From assembly GCA_000940995.1 (NCBI GenBank), contig CP005974.1, positions 372,001 to 436,000 on the forward strand: a DNA stretch of 64,000 bases, in the 5' to 3' direction. Position numbers and translations under genes: made by a program. The stretch is from Photobacterium gaetbulicola Gung47 (GTDB lineage Bacteria; Pseudomonadota; Gammaproteobacteria; Enterobacterales; Vibrionaceae). The notes beneath the pieces were generated by a model. It ran no database searches. It was given only the letters and a program-made list of their open reading frames with translations, and was not told the origin of the DNA. Below, one piece after another: positions 61,908-64,000 of this stretch. The number at the start of each line of letters is the position of its first letter. Position 1 is the first letter of the stretch.

Positions 61908-62273
61908 ATGGCAAACATAGAGTTAGTGGTAACACGTTCGAGGCGTATCGAAAGCCTGCTGCGTGAACATTACCATGCTGAGGGCAAAGGCTTGCACCAG
62001 CTGATCACTAGCTGTGAGGAGCGCCTGCCACACGAAATTATTCCCAAGTTACGGTTTATTGCTTCTATCCGTAACAAGACCGTGCACGAAGAAGGTTATA
62101 AGCTCGACGACAAGAAAGGGTTTATCGCTGCCTGTAATGCCTGCGAGAAAGAGCTGACCCCGCGCAGCGGTCGATTTGTCTGGACGGCAGCAGTGCTATT
62201 GGTCCTAGGGGTTACGGCGTTGGCAATCTGGTTTTATTCCCTTCACTGGCATCATATTGACTTGACGCCGTAA
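61908..62273 (+). CDS. DUF4145-like protein with C-terminal membrane anchor
   Basis: A 121-residue protein: an all-helical domain (about 1-85, including IESLLREHYHAEGKGLHQLI and LRFIASIRNKTVHEEGY) that resembles DUF4145, followed by one membrane helix (TAAVLLVLGVTALAIWFYSLHW). The RNKTVHE stretch resembles RX4-6H motifs of HEPN-fold proteins, but that is too short to assign nuclease activity. An AGGAAGAG site precedes the ATG. A terminator follows about 60 bp later. Confidence 0.7.
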   Translation: MANIELVVTRSRRIESLLREHYHAEGKGLHQLITSCEERLPHEIIPKLRFIASIRNKTVHEEGYKLDDKKGFIAACNACEKELTPRSGRFVWTAAVLLVLGVTALAIWFYSLHWHHIDLTP

Positions 62274-62330
62274 AAAGGACAATGGCAGAAGCGCCCCCGC
62301 CTTACAAAGCGGGTAGAAACGGAGAAAACA

Positions 62331-62358
62331 AAAAAGGTGCCGATTAGGCACCTTTTTT
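62331..62358. terminator. Rho-independent terminator, bidirectional
   Basis: AAAAAGGTGCC-GATTA-GGCACCTTTTTT stem flanked by A- and T-runs. It can end the DUF4145 transcript and, from the other side, the 26-codon gene at 62375-62455. Confidence 0.9.
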
Positions 62359-62374
62359 TTGAATTTTTTTTTGC

Positions 62375-62455
62375 TTAATAAATCACTGGCAGCGTCATGA
62401 GTCCGACAACCACTGCGATCATCATAAGGCCTTGTTTTTGAGAAGGGGTGAACAT
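62375..62455 (-). CDS. Predicted 26-residue small membrane protein
   Basis: The frame encodes MFTPSQKQGLMMIAVV followed by VGLMTLPVIY: a short polar N-terminus and one hydrophobic helix of about 18 residues. It has an AAGGAG ribosome site with seven-base spacing, a sigma-70-type promoter upstream (62496-62525), and a strong terminator 17 bp past the stop. This complete transcription unit in an otherwise empty region makes a real small protein likely. Too short for standard gene finders; function unknown, possibly a regulator of a membrane complex as for other small membrane proteins. Confidence 0.7.
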   Translation of the reverse strand: MFTPSQKQGLMMIAVVVGLMTLPVIY

Positions 62456-62495
62456 GATAAGGCTCCTTTTTGCTGCTGGATTGATGTTGTAATTA

Positions 62496-62525
62496 AGAAT
62501 AGCACTGATTTTATGCTTTACTCAA
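62496..62525 (-). promoter_or_regulatory. Sigma-70-type promoter of the 26-codon gene
   Basis: On the minus strand TTGAGT (62520-62525) and TATTCT (62496-62501) are separated by 18 bp, and the start codon lies about 40 bases downstream of the -10 box. Confidence 0.5.
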
Positions 62526-63262
62526 GACAAATCGTCATATTATTGCCATAAAAATAATTTATTAAGCCGTAAAAGTGCTGTTTTTGGTTAAGTGAATTGT
62601 GTTTTTTTTGTTGGAGTTAAATTGACCTTATTGGTGTATAGTATGCCGTTTTGATTCAAGTTGTTGTTTTAAAATGACTTAAACTCCTTCTCTGCTGGTT
62701 GTTTTATGTTCTGTCTGCGGGTTGAGATGTTTTTGGTGTAAAATGCTGGCCGTAATGGTTGGTGGATCAAAAATGGTGCTATTGAGTTGTTTTATGACAA
62801 GCTGCAAGCTTATAGGCAGCTCTCATGACCTGATAAAATGCATATTTGAGTTTTTTTATGTTAAATCACTATTCTTTTGTCTTCATGATCATATTGGTGG
62901 CCTGCTGGCGATCTAGTGCTGGTAAATGAATGTTTTTGTTTTTATTTTCCTGTTTTACAAGGGTTTTTGGTTTTACCTTTTGGTGTATTGTAAGCGGTGA
63001 TAAAGCCCTTTGCCGGCAATGTTGCCTAATATGGCCTGTCAGAGGCAAGGTTGAGCGATGCCAATCGTTTGCTATTTGTGGATTCCTGCAGTGGATGATC
63101 TACCGCTCACAGAACATTCAGAGAGATGCCGATTAATATGATTCGCCGCTAGTTATTGGCTTTCCTTGCTAGACAATCGCCGATCAGCTCCTAAACTGAC
63201 CTTGCCACTGACTTAGCCATTATTGCCGTCAGTGACAATGTCATAATAATAACGGTGAAACT
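62526..63262. other. AT-rich intergenic region without an identified gene
   Basis: About 740 bp. It is rich in T-runs and TTTTATG repeats; short open frames at 62722-62916 and 62930-63136 lack ribosome sites and have unlikely amino-acid composition (many Cys, Phe and Trp). The right part must contain the promoter of the YhhN-type gene. No tRNA or known RNA motif was recognised. Confidence 0.5.
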
Positions 63263-63889
63263 ATGTGGGTTTGGTTAGCCATTGCTCTTTCAGCTCTTCT
63301 ACATATAACGGCGGCTTATCACGGCCCTCGTTGGCAATTCTATATTTTCAAGCCTTTTACCATGCTGCTCCTGATCAGCATTGCTTGGCAGTCCGGAGAC
63401 AGTAGTTTCTACCATCTGGCTATTTTGCTCGGGCTGTTCTTGTCCGTTGTCGGTGATGTCTTCTTAATGTGGCCGAAAGACCGCTTTATACCCGGGGTGG
63501 TCGCTTTCGCTCTGGCGCATATTGCTTATTGCGCCGCTTTCTGGTCCCAGCTTGGCAGCCAGATAGTTTGGTGGCTGCCGGCAATGCTGGCAGCTGCTGG
63601 GGTGATAGTGTTTCTGCTTTTGCTGCCTTCGTTGGGCAAGATGGTGGTCCCGGTTGCAATATACATTACGGTGATTACCCAGATGGCCTGGGCCGCCGGT
63701 GAGTTTTGGTTGACGACGGCATCGACCTCGGCACTGCTGGCATTTGCCGGAGCGGCGGTATTTATGTTTTCCGATCTCTGCCTTGCGATTGATCGTTTCC
63801 GAGGGCCGTTCAGAGCGGCAACCATCATGGTGATGACCAGCTATTTCCTTGCCCAGTCGTTAATCGTTGCCTCGTTACTGGCTATTTAG
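63263..63889 (+). CDS. Lysoplasmalogenase family (YhhN/TMEM86) protein
   Basis: Inner-membrane protein of 208 residues with about eight hydrophobic helices. The family pattern is seen in YIFKPFTMLLLISIAW, GLFLSVVGDVFLMWPKDRFIPGVVAFALAHIAYC and AAVFMFSDLCLAIDRF, where the Asp residues in GDVFLM and SDLCLA are conserved in YhhN/TMEM86 lysoplasmalogenases. A role in ether-lipid cleavage is known for relatives; in bacteria the substrate is less clear. Confidence 0.88.
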   Translation: MWVWLAIALSALLHITAAYHGPRWQFYIFKPFTMLLLISIAWQSGDSSFYHLAILLGLFLSVVGDVFLMWPKDRFIPGVVAFALAHIAYCAAFWSQLGSQIVWWLPAMLAAAGVIVFLLLLPSLGKMVVPVAIYITVITQMAWAAGEFWLTTASTSALLAFAGAAVFMFSDLCLAIDRFRGPFRAATIMVMTSYFLAQSLIVASLLAI

Positions 63890-63969
63890 TCACTGATTAC
63901 TGAAACTTTTCCGCCGTACAACCTGTCTTTAGATCATACTGGAGATAAGCCATATCAATGGGGAAGGTC

Positions 63970-64000
63970 ATGTCGGAAAACTGGTGCAAAATATATGATG
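63970..64000 (+). CDS. Start of a gene cut by the window end
   Basis: ATG at 63970 follows a good GGGGAAGG ribosome site; ten codons (MSENWCKIYD) are readable before the window stops. Too short to identify. Confidence 0.45.
   Translation, partial: MSENWCKIYD

Noticed and set aside
61908..62273. HEPN-type toxin reading of the DUF4145-like protein
   Set aside because: The RNKTVH stretch is suggestive, but there is no antitoxin partner and the membrane anchor and genomic context point to a resident core gene.

Overview
The window looks like the main chromosome of a gamma-proteobacterium in the family Vibrionaceae, most likely a relatively GC-rich Photobacterium-like species. The reasons are close matches to enterobacterial/vibrio protein families together with vibrio-type gene order: rmuC-ubiE-ubiJ-ubiB-tatABC, gppA-rhlB / trxA-rho, ubiD-ferredoxin-fre, uspA / ftnA-uspB-yhiN, and pldB-yigL / rhtB. 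The genus is an inference; no rRNA or tRNA gene is present to confirm it.

Layout. 1-6.5 kb: end of a thiamine operon (thiH), a long aminopeptidase P, a LysR regulator divergent from a Bcr/CflA efflux pump, and an EamA transporter. 6.6-12.8 kb: rmuC (with a LexA-like site), the ubiquinone genes ubiE-ubiJ-ubiB and the twin-arginine translocase tatABC. 12.8-15.9 kb: a species-variable lipoprotein and a YjiH-type membrane protein. 16.3-28.9 kb: a horizontally acquired island. 28.9-45.7 kb: core genes gor, rlmJ, prlC, gppA-rhlB, trxA, rho, ubiD-ferredoxin-fre, uspA, ftnA, uspB. 45.9-64 kb: yhiN, a DUF3332 lipoprotein, an aldehyde dehydrogenase/TetR operon with a clear palindromic operator, a DTW-domain tRNA modification enzyme, an EVE-domain protein, yigL-pldB, rhtB, an EAL-HDOD signalling protein, LysR, AbgT transporter, an SDR enzyme, an acyltransferase, DUF2500 and DUF4145 proteins, an unlisted 26-residue membrane peptide and a YhhN lysoplasmalogenase.

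The island is the most interesting part. Its ends are marked by a perfect 15-bp inverted repeat (16269-16283 and 28871-28885). A leftward operon of three overlapping tyrosine-recombinase-like genes plus a small basic/coiled-coil protein runs from the right end. It resembles the recombinase-in-trio / Gamma-Mobile-Trio type of element. Its promoter carries a near-consensus LexA box, so mobility is probably SOS-inducible. The end of the operon has been duplicated, leaving a truncated copy of the small gene. The clearest cargo gene encodes a RloC/PrrC-like protein: an ABC ATPase with a CxxC zinc-hook and a C-terminal R-x3-E...H triad, which fits an anticodon nuclease used in phage defence. An IS21-family insertion with an intact 6-bp target duplication sits between the recombinase operon and the cargo. 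The island appears to have landed directly behind gor, separating that gene from its terminator.

The remaining genes are ordinary housekeeping or accessory functions: respiration and ubiquinone supply, export, redox balance (gor, trxA), RNA turnover and termination (rhlB, rho), stress (usp, ftnA), and efflux.
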